Source of the DNA: UBA2206 sp049303905
GTDB lineage: Bacteria; Patescibacteriota; Minisyncoccia; Moranbacterales; UBA2206
DNA length: 47,257 nt
Direction of reading: 5' to 3'
Assembly: GCA_049303905.1 (NCBI GenBank)
Contig: JBAQNP010000025.1
Location: 1-47,257, forward strand
The notes beneath the pieces are model-generated. The model worked only from the letters and a program-made list of their open reading frames with translations, had not been told where the DNA came from and searched no databases. How positions within the stretch are numbered: the stretch's first letter is position 1; each line of letters starts with the position of its first letter. Shown one piece after another: positions 37,742-46,022 of the stretch. The position numbers and the translations under genes are program-made.

Positions 37742-38818
37742 ATGAAATTTATAATTTTTGCTGGAGGGCAGGGGACCAAGCTTTGGCCAATGAGTAGGGA
37801 GGACAAGCCAAAGCAGTTTCAGCCAATCATAGGTGACACAACTCTTTTTCGGCAAAATATCGAATCACTTCTCAAGAAATATAGCGCTCAAGATATTTTT
37901 GTTGCAACCAAAAGAAGATACGTGAAATATGTGGTGGAAGATGCGCCGGAGATTCCCTTGGAAAATATTATCGTAGAGCCGGATATTGCCATAAATACCG
38001 GTCCAGCTGTGGGACTAGCAATTATCAAAGTAGCGCATCGATACCCCAAAGAACCATTTATGATTGTCCAGGCGGATTGCCTGCGAAAGCCTGATGTGAA
38101 ATTTATCGAAATGACTAAGATAGCAGAAGATCTTGTGAAAAAAGAAAAAAAATTGGTAACAGGTGGACAAAAAGCACTCTATCCAGATATGGGCATTGAC
38201 TATCTAATGCTGGGAGAAATTCTTAAGAGTCAAAAAAAGGCGGATATTTTCAAAATTGAAAAGTTTGTGCCTCGTCTTGACACCGTGGAGGAAACAAAAA
38301 AATTGATTGGTGATTTCAGAATTGCGACTCATTCCAATCATTACTGTTGGTATCCGGATTTAATGCTGGAAGCTTACAAAAAATATAAGCCGAATTGGCA
38401 TAAGAGTCTTATGAAAATTAAGGCAGTTTTGGGAAAACAAAATGAGGCGCAAGAAATTGAAAAAATTTATTCCGCTATGGAAGCAGGGACAACTGAGGAT
38501 GTGACCAAGCATATTTTCAATCAAAGCTATATCATTATCAATCCTTTTGAATGGACGGATATGGGAACTTGGGGAGTAATCGACGAATTTCTTTCCGAGG
38601 AGAAAAAAAATTATATCGATGGCAATGCAATAATAGTGGACACTAAAAATTCGTTTATCAAAGGTAACAAAAACAAGTTGATTGCCACTATTGGTCTGGA
38701 TAATATTTTAGTCGTTGATACTGACGACGCCCTGCTAATTTGTCCAAAAAATAGAGCACAAGATGTGAAAAAAATAGTGGACGAACTTAAGAAAAATAAG
38801 GATAAGAAATACTTGTAG
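37742..38818 (+). CDS. manC: Mannose-1-phosphate guanylyltransferase-like nucleotidyltransferase
   Basis: It would form GDP-mannose from GTP and mannose-1-phosphate. The nucleotide-binding FAGGQGTKLWPMSR with PKQF (about residues 6-25) is the ManC signature, with Lys in place of the usual first Arg. EPDIAINTGPAVGLA and NPFEWTDMGTWG are further conserved segments. At 358 residues it has only the pyrophosphorylase part, without the C-terminal phosphomannose isomerase domain of bifunctional enzymes. It pairs functionally with the phosphomannomutase gene at 32086. Confidence 0.92.
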   Translation: MKFIIFAGGQGTKLWPMSREDKPKQFQPIIGDTTLFRQNIESLLKKYSAQDIFVATKRRYVKYVVEDAPEIPLENIIVEPDIAINTGPAVGLAIIKVAHRYPKEPFMIVQADCLRKPDVKFIEMTKIAEDLVKKEKKLVTGGQKALYPDMGIDYLMLGEILKSQKKADIFKIEKFVPRLDTVEETKKLIGDFRIATHSNHYCWYPDLMLEAYKKYKPNWHKSLMKIKAVLGKQNEAQEIEKIYSAMEAGTTEDVTKHIFNQSYIIINPFEWTDMGTWGVIDEFLSEEKKNYIDGNAIIVDTKNSFIKGNKNKLIATIGLDNILVVDTDDALLICPKNRAQDVKKIVDELKKNKDKKYL

Positions 38819-38852
38819 TATTCCTTGCGATGGATAAGAATAGTTTTATATG

Positions 38853-38893
38853 AAAAAAGGGAACATCTGATTAAAATCAGATGTTCCCTTTAA
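38853..38893. terminator. Strong terminator between manC and the 38910 gene
   Basis: A perfect 14-bp stem GGGAACATCTGATT/AATCAGATGTTCCC with a 2-nt loop. Six T residues follow on the minus strand, and a shorter T-run on the plus strand, so it serves mainly the minus-strand gene. Confidence 0.9.
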
Positions 38894-38909
38894 GTAAAAC
38901 AGCAGAAAA

Positions 38910-39329
38910 TTACGCCGGCACTGGCACTATTAAAGGAAGGATTGTATCGAGTATGCACAGGAAAGATTCTGAGAACTCTTGAAAAGCTTCCAAGTCACTC
39001 ATTTTGCCGTCGGGATTCGTCAGTGCCCTTGTGAAAAGGAGCCCTTCCGTTTTAGCCAGAAAGAAATCAAAATCAAATTTTCCATGAGTAATCGACTCCT
39101 GGACATTTGCAGCTAAATAACATTTGAATGGAGTCTGATGCACCAGTTCGAGAGCTCGTTCCTGGGTGATTCCTTCCTCAACCACCTCTTGACGTGCCGT
39201 GACATTTGGATTGGCAACTAGCCAGTTGTCAAAGTGTTGTTTGTCAACAAAACTTGTCCAGGTTATAACACCTGAATATCCCCTTGCCGCCATCGTGTAA
39301 CGAAAAGCTACATTGTAACTGCCGCCCAT
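38910..39329 (-). CDS. Protein of unknown function
   Basis: The 139-residue product has a Gly/Tyr-rich start (MGGSYNVAFRYTMAARGYSG), a middle part with several Asn, Val and Gln, and an acidic, Phe-rich second half. It is less lysine-rich than its neighbours. I see no membrane segment apart from a hydrophobic end (CILDTILPLIVPVPA) and recognise no family. It has a promoter, a strong AAGGAGG Shine-Dalgarno and a strong terminator, so it is likely a well-expressed single gene, perhaps acquired. Confidence 0.65.
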   Translation of the reverse strand: MGGSYNVAFRYTMAARGYSGVITWTSFVDKQHFDNWLVANPNVTARQEVVEEGITQERALELVHQTPFKCYLAANVQESITHGKFDFDFFLAKTEGLLFTRALTNPDGKMSDLEAFQEFSESFLCILDTILPLIVPVPA

Positions 39330-39333
39330 AGAG

Positions 39334-39340
39334 CCTCCTT
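39334..39340 (-). promoter_or_regulatory. Strong Shine-Dalgarno of the 38910 gene
   Basis: AAGGAGG on the minus strand, four bases from the ATG. It is the strongest ribosome-binding site in the window. Confidence 0.75.
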
Positions 39341-39406
39341 ATAAGAGTTGCTGGTTAAAAAGTTAACTTCCGCCTATTTACAACAAAAAAAGAACCAATA
39401 GAATAG

Positions 39407-39433
39407 ACTATAATATGCTTAGATTTTTGTCAA
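39407..39433 (-). promoter_or_regulatory. Predicted promoter of the 38910 gene
   Basis: Exact TTGACA (39428-39433) and TATAGT (39407-39412) with a short 15-bp spacer on the minus strand, about 80 bp before the start. Confidence 0.5.
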
Positions 39434-39448
39434 ATATTTTTCGTTGAA

Positions 39449-40057
39449 TTATTCAATAACTTCCAAACCGCCCAAGTCTTCTTTGAGAATTTCTGTGTAG
39501 TTGGGATTTCTTTTTAGAGCTGGTTTGCCATTATGTTCAATGACATAGTAGGCGAAACCTTTCATTTGTTTGACAAGTTTATAGTCAGCGTGTCCTGGAA
39601 AACTGGCTGGGTCGCGCTCTTCGAAATCTACCGGGCTGTCGTCTAGCGTGACAAAATAAGTTGAGCCGGTATTGACTAATAGATGACCGTATCCTGGTGC
39701 CATATATATTTTGTCTCCCGGTTTTGTGACAATCGCTTTGAATTCTTCGACGCGATCAGCAATCATTTCGCCATTTTCGTCCACGGATAATTTTTGCAAT
39801 AGGGCAATGCCTTCACCGAAAAGAATATTATAATTTTCATCCAATTGGCCGACATGGTAGTGGCCGTAAGTTTTGATATATTCTCCTGAAACCATTCCTG
39901 GTTCCCAAACAGTGATATTTTTTTGGTTTACTCCGCCACGGATCATATAGTAGTGAATAGCGGGTCCAACGCCATTTGGATCCATAAGGACATCTTTCAT
40001 TTTTTCATGTTCACGCGAAGCATAGTGTTTAGGGACGAAATTAAAGTTGATATTCAT
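39449..40057 (-). CDS. Cupin-type glucose-6-phosphate isomerase
   Basis: Cupin PGIs interconvert glucose-6- and fructose-6-phosphate with a metal ion and are best known from archaea. The metal-binding segment TYGHYHVGQ (about residues 64-72) with a following Glu and the second cupin motif PGYGHLLVNTG (about 122-132) are clear. The 202 residues fit the family. It can feed fructose-6-phosphate to the aldolase branch and to mannose derivatives. It reads in the same direction as the solute-binding protein gene upstream of it. Confidence 0.9.
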   Translation of the reverse strand: MNINFNFVPKHYASREHEKMKDVLMDPNGVGPAIHYYMIRGGVNQKNITVWEPGMVSGEYIKTYGHYHVGQLDENYNILFGEGIALLQKLSVDENGEMIADRVEEFKAIVTKPGDKIYMAPGYGHLLVNTGSTYFVTLDDSPVDFEERDPASFPGHADYKLVKQMKGFAYYVIEHNGKPALKRNPNYTEILKEDLGGLEVIE

Positions 40058-40072
40058 AAATTTTTGTTTTAA

Positions 40073-40120
40073 AAAATTCGTACATTAGTATATTAGTAAA
40101 AAATTAGTAATTAGTAAAGA
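40073..40120. repeat. TTCGTA/TTAGTAAT half-spacer
   Basis: AATTCGTACATTAGTATATTAG and AATTAGTAATTAGTAAAG correspond to the right half of the tpiA-fba spacer. The left half is missing, so it is a solo arm. Confidence 0.55.
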
Positions 40121-41773
40121 TTACTTCTTAATTCTCTTTGTTTTAATATACCACAAACTAGCTTCGCTGAAGCGGTTGGAAGGGGAGATGAGAGTTTGAA
40201 TGTTTGTGCCTTGGACGCGCCCATTGATTGGATAGATATAATTTGGGCTGTAGAGGAAGATGGCCGGAATTTCTTTGGCGACATTTTTTTGAAAATCAAT
40301 ATATTTCTCGGCTCTTTTTTCTGCGTCAAATTCTTCTCTGCCTTCATCAATCAATTTGTCTGAATCGTTGTTGCCAAAAAGCGAAAGATTGAGTCCGGGA
40401 TCTTTTTTGTTATCAGAGTGCCAGAAATAGTAGGGATCAGGATCGGCGCCAACAACTTGGCCAAAAAGCAAAGCTTCATATTCGCGTGGTCGGATATAAT
40501 TTTCTTGAATATCGGAAATTGTGAAAGGAGTGATATTTATCCGTGCGCCAACTTTTTCCCACTGAGCTTTCAAGATTTCTGCGGTTTTAGTGAGTTCATC
40601 CCAATCAGTGGTGACTAAATTAATTTCTAATTTTACATCATCTTTTTTTCTTATCCCATCATCTTCTTTTTTCCAACCTTTTTCATCTAGAATTTTATTA
40701 GCTTTTTCTGCGTCAAAACTAGGCTCATTAGCATCGGTTGAATAGCCGATCATATAAGAAAGAAAAGGGGAGTAAGCTTCCTTTCCTTCGCCATTTAAAA
40801 CTTTCTCAACAATTTCTTTTCTATCAGTAGCATAATTTAGCGCTTCTCGTACTTCATCGCTGGCCAGCGGAACACTTTTAGTCTGGTTGAAAAAAATTGC
40901 AAAATAGCGTGGGATTTCAGCTTTGTGAATAGTTACCGTTTTTTGATTTTTTATATTCTTAACATTTTCTGAAGATACAACACTAATACCCATAATCTCT
41001 TTGCGGTTTAGGGCATCCACAGCTGATTCTTCATCAAGATAGAAATTGAAAGTCATCTTGGAGATATATGGTCTAGAGATAAAATATTCCGGATTAGAAA
41101 CTAGTTTGTAGGAAATAATATTGTCATTAGAATCTTTTTGAATAGCGTTATATTTATATGGCCCAGTGCCAATTGGTTTTAAATTTAGAGAACTCAAACT
41201 GAAATTTTCTGGCGTATTTGATTCCCAAAGATGTTTAGGTAAAATCCCAAAAGTAAGATCATTTAAGAACCCAACATAAGGGGTCTTTATTTTGAATTCA
41301 ATAGTTGAATCATCAATCAGATTTGTTTCAATGCCTTGCCAACTGCCGCGCAGTGGACTCTTATAGGCAGGGTTGGAAATTAGGTTGATTGTAAAAATTA
41401 CGTCATCGGCAGAAAACATTTCATTGTCATGCCAGCGAACATTTTTTCGAAGATGCACGGTGTAAGTTAACTTATCTTCGCTCAAATCATAATTTTCCAC
41501 TAGATCAGGCACAGCTTTCCCAGTCCCATCGTATTTAAAAAGAGAAGAGTAAACTAATTGTACTAAGTCGGCGTCAGTTTCATTGGAAGGAGAAAGAAGA
41601 GGATTAATGTAGAGTGGTTGACCGACGATACCTTCAATATATTCTCCGCCATAAGTCGGGATAGGTTTGGTTTTGGAATGATAAAAAACAATTCCTGAAC
41701 TTATCACTGATCCGACAAAAAGAAGTAGAAGAGAATAAAAAAGGAGTTTTTCTTTGAAACTCAAGATTTTCAC
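40121..41773 (-). CDS. ABC transporter solute-binding protein, family 5 (peptide type)
   Basis: The 550-residue protein begins with a basic stretch and one hydrophobic segment (about residues 9-31) that anchors or exports it. The mature part has the family 5 hallmarks: PLYINPLLSPSNETDADLV, VYSSLFKYDGTGKAVPDL, and KLTYTVHLRKNVRWHDNEMF with FSADDVIFTI. Members bind oligopeptides, nickel or other solutes outside the membrane. No permease or ATPase gene is next to it. There is no lipobox, so it is probably tethered by its N-terminal helix. Nickel binding cannot be judged from sequence. Confidence 0.9.
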   Translation of the reverse strand: MKILSFKEKLLFYSLLLLFVGSVISSGIVFYHSKTKPIPTYGGEYIEGIVGQPLYINPLLSPSNETDADLVQLVYSSLFKYDGTGKAVPDLVENYDLSEDKLTYTVHLRKNVRWHDNEMFSADDVIFTINLISNPAYKSPLRGSWQGIETNLIDDSTIEFKIKTPYVGFLNDLTFGILPKHLWESNTPENFSLSSLNLKPIGTGPYKYNAIQKDSNDNIISYKLVSNPEYFISRPYISKMTFNFYLDEESAVDALNRKEIMGISVVSSENVKNIKNQKTVTIHKAEIPRYFAIFFNQTKSVPLASDEVREALNYATDRKEIVEKVLNGEGKEAYSPFLSYMIGYSTDANEPSFDAEKANKILDEKGWKKEDDGIRKKDDVKLEINLVTTDWDELTKTAEILKAQWEKVGARINITPFTISDIQENYIRPREYEALLFGQVVGADPDPYYFWHSDNKKDPGLNLSLFGNNDSDKLIDEGREEFDAEKRAEKYIDFQKNVAKEIPAIFLYSPNYIYPINGRVQGTNIQTLISPSNRFSEASLWYIKTKRIKK

Positions 41774-41858
41774 TATTTTTGGCCACTGCGATATTTTTGG
41801 CCACTTGTTTTTTCTATCCGTAAAGTTACTAATATATTTTACTTTGGGTTAAATATTA

Positions 41859-42080
41859 TTATTTCGCTACAATTAGATTTAAGAGAGCGAGAACGATAAA
41901 CAGTCCTGATAGTATTACAGAGAAAACAACTAAAAATTTTTCAAAACCTCTTTTAGTGTGATAGCCACCAAAACTACCACCAAATGTTCCACCTAGTCCT
42001 GCTCCGCGATTTTGCAGGAGAATGGAGATGATTAGTAGCACGGAAACGATTATCTCAGCAATATTTATAATTTTGATCAT
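41859..42080 (-). CDS. secG: Preprotein translocase subunit SecG
   Basis: SecG is the small auxiliary subunit of the Sec channel. Two membrane helices flank the conserved LLQNRGAGLGGTFGGS loop. I use the inner ATG giving MIKIINIAEI (73 residues). The upstream ATG would overlap the next gene by 17 bases and add MIIKNNN without support. Confidence 0.93.
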   Translation of the reverse strand: MIKIINIAEIIVSVLLIISILLQNRGAGLGGTFGGSFGGYHTKRGFEKFLVVFSVILSGLFIVLALLNLIVAK

Positions 42081-42084
42081 ATTA

Positions 42085-42444
42085 TTATTCTTTATTATCA
42101 AAAATTGATAGGATTATATAATTTACTAAACTAATTACAATCACACCCCAGAAAGCCGGCCACAGTCCATCGATTTTGAGATTAGGTAAAATTCTTTCGG
42201 CTAAAAACAAAACAAAAATGTTTATAAAAACCGAGAAAAGTCCGAGAGTGATGATTATCACAGGACAAGTTAGAAGCTTTAGAATTGGCCGAACCAATGA
42301 ATTCAAAATGGCCAAAACTAGTCCTGCTAAAATCCAATCTCTTGAATTTCCGCTAAAAGAAAAGCCTGTGATGAAATGGCTAGCCGTCCAGATGGCGGCG
42401 CTATTAGCTAGGATTCTAATTATTAATTTGGCAACTAACTTCAT
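42085..42444 (-). CDS. Phage holin family 4 / YvlD-like membrane protein
   Basis: The 119-residue protein has four hydrophobic segments and the sequence NSLVRPILKLLTCPVIIITLG, which marks the small membrane family related to YvlD and holin superfamily IV. There is no phage context, and many non-phage bacteria have such a gene, so a lysis role is not implied. It lies directly upstream of secG in the same direction with only 4 nt between the genes. Confidence 0.82.
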   Translation of the reverse strand: MKLVAKLIIRILANSAAIWTASHFITGFSFSGNSRDWILAGLVLAILNSLVRPILKLLTCPVIIITLGLFSVFINIFVLFLAERILPNLKIDGLWPAFWGVIVISLVNYIILSIFDNKE

Positions 42445-42485
42445 ATTATGATAGCTTAGGTTAAATTATTAGTCAACTAACTTAC

Positions 42486-42560
42486 GAAAGTACCCGCCTC
42501 GCGTCGACTTGCGTCTAGCGAGTCGAGGCGGGCGAATCTGGCGAAAGTACGAATAAAACC
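42486..42560. repeat. TACGAA-type sequence with an inserted GC-rich palindrome (filled site)
   Basis: CCCGCCTCGCGTCGACTTGC and GTCTAGCGAGTCGAGGCGGG make a long GC-rich hairpin. It stands between AGTA and CGAATCTGGCGAAAGTACG, a string that is uninterrupted at 1335-1362. Confidence 0.8.
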
Positions 42561-42664
42561 TATTTCTTTTCTATAATTTCCTTTATTTTAAACACGCTTT
42601 TGCCGGAAACTCGCATTTTCAGCTTTTTCTTCTTTTCACGTTTTTCCCCTTTGGTCTTTTTCAT
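42560..42664 (-). CDS. Very small basic protein (34 residues)
   Basis: An ATG-started frame gives a strongly basic peptide: an N-terminal KKTKGEKREKKKKLK stretch followed by MRVSGKSVFKIKEIIEKK and TAG. The Ser-Gly-Lys-Ser-Val-Phe segment and the regular helix that follows look selected rather than random. I believe similar tiny lysine-rich proteins exist in other CPR genomes, but I cannot check it. An AT-rich leader precedes it and no Shine-Dalgarno is visible. It lies between the holin-like gene and uvrB. Confidence 0.45.
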   Translation of the reverse strand: MKKTKGEKREKKKKLKMRVSGKSVFKIKEIIEKK

Positions 42665-42733
42665 AACAGTTTAATTATAGCGGATAATCATAAATTAGAC
42701 AAAATTTTGAAATTGAGGGAAGATAATAATAAT

Positions 42734-42799
42734 GTCATCCCGAACTTGTTTCGGGATCTGAAAGTAGGGAGTAGATGCTGAAACAAGTTCAGCATGACA
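42734..42799. repeat. GTCATCCCGAACTTG palindrome before uvrB
   Basis: TCATCCCGAACTTGTTTCGGG and CTGAAACAAGTTCAGCATGACA (as arms) surround a short AT-rich spacer. It is the intergenic counterpart of the two copies inside hypF. Confidence 0.85.
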
Positions 42800-42812
42800 A
42801 AGGCGAATTATT

Positions 42813-44783
42813 ATGGAATTCAAAATCTCATCAAAATTCAAGCCGGAAGGGGATCAACCGCAGGCGATTGCGAAGCTTACGGCGGGACTTGAAACTGGCA
42901 GAAGATTCCAGACGCTTTTGGGCGTGACGGGTTCAGGAAAGACTTTCACTATTGCAAATGTGATTGAAAAAGTGCAGAGACCGACTTTGGTCATTGCACC
43001 CAACAAAACTTTGACGGCGCAACTTGCTCAAGAGTTCCGCACTTTTTTTCCGAAAAATGCGGTGGAATATTTTGTCAGTTACTATGATTATTATCAACCA
43101 GAAGCCTACATTGCTTCCAGTGACACTTACATTGAAAAGGAATCGCAAATTAATGAAGAGATTGATCGCTTACGTCACGCCGCGACTTCTGCCTTGCTTT
43201 CAAGGCGAGACGTGATCATCTGTGCTAGTGTTTCTTGCATCTATGGTTTGGGTTCGCCGGAATATTATAAAAATATATCCTTAGAGATAAACCTAAAAGA
43301 AAAATTTGATCGGGATGAGATCGTGAAAAGACTTTTGGATATGCAATATAATCGCAGTGATCTTTTGAGTCGGGGAAAATTTCGTTTGACGGGCAATACC
43401 TTGGAAATTATGATGCCTGGGCGAGAGGTAATAATTAGAATTATAGTGGAAGGTGATCGAGTCAAGAAAATTTCCGAGTATGATTTTTTGACAGGAGAAG
43501 AATTGGATCCGCCAGCTGGCGGATTAGATTGCGCACTAATTTATCCAGCCAAACATTTTGTGGTGCCTGAGCCGGTAATGAAAGAATCATTAGACAAAAT
43601 TGAAAAAGAAATGACTGGGAGAGTAAAAGATTTCAAAAAGAAGGGGAAGTTTTTGGAGGCAGAAAGGATATTGCGTCGTACGCGCCAAGACATTGAAATG
43701 ATGAAAGAAATTGGCTATTGCAATGGCATTGAAAATTATTCGCGCTATCTTTCCGGACGAGGAGAGGGTGAAACGCCATACACCTTGCTGGATTATTTTC
43801 CTGAAGATTTTCTGATTGTAATTGATGAATCGCATGTGACTATTCCGCAAATAGGCGGAATGTTTAGTGGTGATTACTCTCGAAAAACATCATTAGTGGA
43901 AAATGGCTTTAGACTTCCGAGCGCTTATGACAATCGACCTTTGAAATTCGCCGAATTTGAAAAAAAAATCAAGCAGTCGATTTTTGTGAGTGCAACACCA
44001 AGCAAATATGAAGCGCAAAATTCCAAAGATATTGTTGAACAAATTATTCGCCCAACGGGACTGATTGATCCGCAAATAGAAATTAAAAGTGCACGTGGAC
44101 AAGTCAAGGACGTAATGAAAGAGATAGAAAAGATAGTGGCGCGCAAAGAACGAGTGCTGATTACGGCTCTGACCAAAAAGCAAGCCGAGGATTTGGCGGA
44201 TTTTTTGAAAGAGTCGCAAATCAAATCAGAATATCTGCATTCCGGAGTGGATACTTTGGATCGCATTAGAATTTTGGAGAAACTTCGACGAGGTGACATA
44301 GATGTTCTTGTTGGCGTCAATCTTCTTCGCGAAGGATTGGATTTGCCGGAAGTTTCATTGGTGGCGATTTTTGACGCTGATAAAGAAGGGTTTTTGAGGA
44401 GTGAAACTTCGCTCATTCAAACCATTGGTCGCGCCGCGCGAAATGTGCGAGGGAAAGTTATTCTCTATGCTGACAATCTGACAGGTTCAATGAAGCGCGC
44501 CATCGACGAAACTAACCGTCGCCGAAAACTGCAAACAGCCTATAACAAAAAACATCATATCACACCAAAAACTATTCAAAAGAAAATCGAATCAATTGTC
44601 GATCACGAAATCAGATCCGAAATTTCGAAAGAATTTATAAATTTGGAAAACTTGGAAGACATCGCCGGCTATATTAAACAACGCGAAAAAGAAATGAAAG
44701 ATTCCGCCAGAAATCTGGAATTTGAAAAAGCCGCGATTATTCGGGATGAAATTGGGGAACTCCGAAAGTTGCAGATTGGATAA
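42813..44783 (+). CDS. uvrB: Excinuclease ABC subunit B
   Basis: UvrB is the helicase-like damage verifier of nucleotide excision repair. The Walker A motif GVTGSGKTFTIANV (near residues 38-51), the hairpin segment YYDYYQPEAYI, the helicase motifs DESHVTIPQIGGM, RPLKFAEFE and GVNLLREGLDLPEVSLV, and a C-terminal UVR domain for UvrC binding are complete. The 656 residues include a short repeat-encoded DPPAGG insertion near residue 235, just before the conserved YPAKHFV. uvrA and uvrC are not in the window. Confidence 0.97.
   Translation: MEFKISSKFKPEGDQPQAIAKLTAGLETGRRFQTLLGVTGSGKTFTIANVIEKVQRPTLVIAPNKTLTAQLAQEFRTFFPKNAVEYFVSYYDYYQPEAYIASSDTYIEKESQINEEIDRLRHAATSALLSRRDVIICASVSCIYGLGSPEYYKNISLEINLKEKFDRDEIVKRLLDMQYNRSDLLSRGKFRLTGNTLEIMMPGREVIIRIIVEGDRVKKISEYDFLTGEELDPPAGGLDCALIYPAKHFVVPEPVMKESLDKIEKEMTGRVKDFKKKGKFLEAERILRRTRQDIEMMKEIGYCNGIENYSRYLSGRGEGETPYTLLDYFPEDFLIVIDESHVTIPQIGGMFSGDYSRKTSLVENGFRLPSAYDNRPLKFAEFEKKIKQSIFVSATPSKYEAQNSKDIVEQIIRPTGLIDPQIEIKSARGQVKDVMKEIEKIVARKERVLITALTKKQAEDLADFLKESQIKSEYLHSGVDTLDRIRILEKLRRGDIDVLVGVNLLREGLDLPEVSLVAIFDADKEGFLRSETSLIQTIGRAARNVRGKVILYADNLTGSMKRAIDETNRRRKLQTAYNKKHHITPKTIQKKIESIVDHEIRSEISKEFINLENLEDIAGYIKQREKEMKDSARNLEFEKAAIIRDEIGELRKLQIG
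43508..43523. repeat. 16-bp palindrome in uvrB, identical to one in hypE
   Basis: TCCGCCAGCTGGCGGA is inserted in frame before LDCALIYPAKHF. Other UvrB proteins have a short turn there without the Pro-Pro-Ala-Gly-Gly segment. Confidence 0.75.
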
Positions 44784-44815
44784 TCCTTTATTTAAGCCAA
44801 ATCTTGCCCAAGCAC

Positions 44816-44844
44816 TGGACAAAAAGCTGTTTTAGGTGTATAAT
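44816..44844 (+). promoter_or_regulatory. Predicted promoter of the DGR variable-protein gene
   Basis: TGGACA (44816-44821), 17 bp and an exact TATAAT (44839-44844) with an upstream TG. It would give a leader of about 275 nt that contains a palindromic repeat. Confidence 0.6.
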
Positions 44845-44885
44845 TTATAGTTAGTTAAAATTGTTTCTTAAAAAGGCGAAAGTTG

Positions 44886-45058
44886 TGTTTTGCCATGGCA
44901 GAAAGAGGTTTTATATTGTCATCCTCGCGAATGCGGGGATCCAGTCTTAAATTTTTGTTTATTGTAAAGACTTAAGTATTTTACGAAACTTATTCACTAG
45001 ATTCCCGCTTTCGCGGGAATGACAAATTTTTTCAAGACTTTTTTCTGCTGTGGCGAAA
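44886..45058. repeat. Nested inverted repeats in the leader of the DGR variable protein
   Basis: Outer arms TTTTGCCATGGCAGAAAG (near 44890) and CTTTTTTCTGCTGTGGCGAAA (near 45034) surround a further palindrome, TCATCCTCGCGAATGCGGGG (near 44920) with CCCGCTTTCGCGGGAATGAC (near 45005). The inner one is a distant relative of the GTCATNCC family. Confidence 0.6.
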
Positions 45059-45124
45059 CTGAATTATGTCGGTTAGCCCAACAGTAAATTCTGTAAACAC
45101 GTTCATAAAAAAGGAGATTATATC

Positions 45125-45898
45125 ATGGACGCAAAACAGATTAATACGATGATGGGAAGGCTGGTTGAGCACCAGTCGGAATTTTCTGGATTACCAACTG
45201 CTGACGGTCAGTGGGCAATCCAAAATCCAAAAGAGGCGATTGCGATTTTTAATAACGCAATCAAAAACCGGTCAAAGCCGATTGAGCTTCTGCTGGAATT
45301 CCTCGGAACGATTTCGATTCCGGCAATTTCTAATTCGTTTATCGCTCGTGATCATTTTGTCATAGACACGAGCAAAAAAGCGAAGGTGAAAATTTCCTAT
45401 CTCGGCGACAACTTCAAGTATAATTTTCTTGAGAAAATCGACGAGCCGTTTGCGGGGAGCACCATCCGCTATGGGAAATTGAAAAAAAATTCCGTTGACG
45501 CCCCGATTATTGCCGAGCTCGGTGGCGAAGAAAAATCTGAAACCTCTTTGGTTGAAATGTTCGCTCTTATAGGACAACAGCCAAGTGGCAAATCTGGCGC
45601 CCTTTTAACAGACGGCTACGTGAATATTTTCTATATTCGCGATAAAAACAGGGTGCTCTGGGCGGTGCGTTGCGGTTGGAATGGCGTCGGTTGGAGCATG
45701 AATGCCTACTCTGTCGACAGACCGCCTGAGTGGCGTGGTGGCGATCAGGTCTTCTCCCGCAGTTCATTTTTTTTACAAAAGTTTTATGATATACTTTTTA
45801 TGAAATCATGCGATACGCAATGGTTAAGGCTTTTGCGTCATGGCTTTGGAATATTTTTTGTGAGAGTTGTGTCGGTCAAGACTTGCGCGAGAGTATGA
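45125..45898 (+). CDS. DGR variable protein (C-type lectin-like target protein)
   Basis: The 257-residue protein carries a variable repeat in its C-terminal part: VLWAVRCGWNGVGWSMNAYS and VDRPPEWRGGDQVFSR (about residues 177-212). This has the form of the lectin-fold ligand-binding surface of diversity-generating retroelement targets. The N-terminal ~170 residues are of unknown function, and no signal peptide or membrane helix is visible. An AAGGAG Shine-Dalgarno (45111-45116) precedes the ATG. After the variable region about 45 unusual residues follow, whereas such proteins normally end soon after it; a rearrangement or frameshift is possible there. Confidence 0.8.
   Translation: MDAKQINTMMGRLVEHQSEFSGLPTADGQWAIQNPKEAIAIFNNAIKNRSKPIELLLEFLGTISIPAISNSFIARDHFVIDTSKKAKVKISYLGDNFKYNFLEKIDEPFAGSTIRYGKLKKNSVDAPIIAELGGEEKSETSLVEMFALIGQQPSGKSGALLTDGYVNIFYIRDKNRVLWAVRCGWNGVGWSMNAYSVDRPPEWRGGDQVFSRSSFFLQKFYDILFMKSCDTQWLRLLRHGFGIFFVRVVSVKTCARV
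45648..45762 (+). repeat. DGR variable repeat (VR)
   Basis: 115 bp that align without gaps to the template at 46023-46137. About sixteen template adenines are replaced here by G, C or T, while only one or two non-adenine positions differ (one T to A inside, a C to T at the very end). The 3' end CAGGTCTTCTCCCG is identical in both and would hold the IMH function. Confidence 0.9.
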
Positions 45899-45912
45899 AA
45901 AATATTTTTTAA
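45808..45912 (+). CDS. Possible 34-residue ORF overlapping the variable-protein end
   Basis: In another frame than the variable protein, an ATG opens MRYAMVKAFASWLWNIF with three later features: CESC, a Gln-Asp-Leu-Arg helix and a stop. Its amphipathic look suggests it may be a real small protein or the remnant of an accessory gene. I do not recognise it. Confidence 0.25.
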   Translation: MRYAMVKAFASWLWNIFCESCVGQDLRESMKNIF

Positions 45913-46022
45913 AAAATATAGGAATTGGTGCGAGAAACTGGCGGACTTCAAAGTCCCAAATAAAATACAATCCGGAGAGTATTCAAAGGATGGTGATACG
46001 GATAGTTTTTCGCATGAGAATG

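Noticed and set aside
42085..42444. Phage remnant indicated by the holin-like gene
   Set aside because: No other phage gene is near, and this small membrane family is common outside phages.
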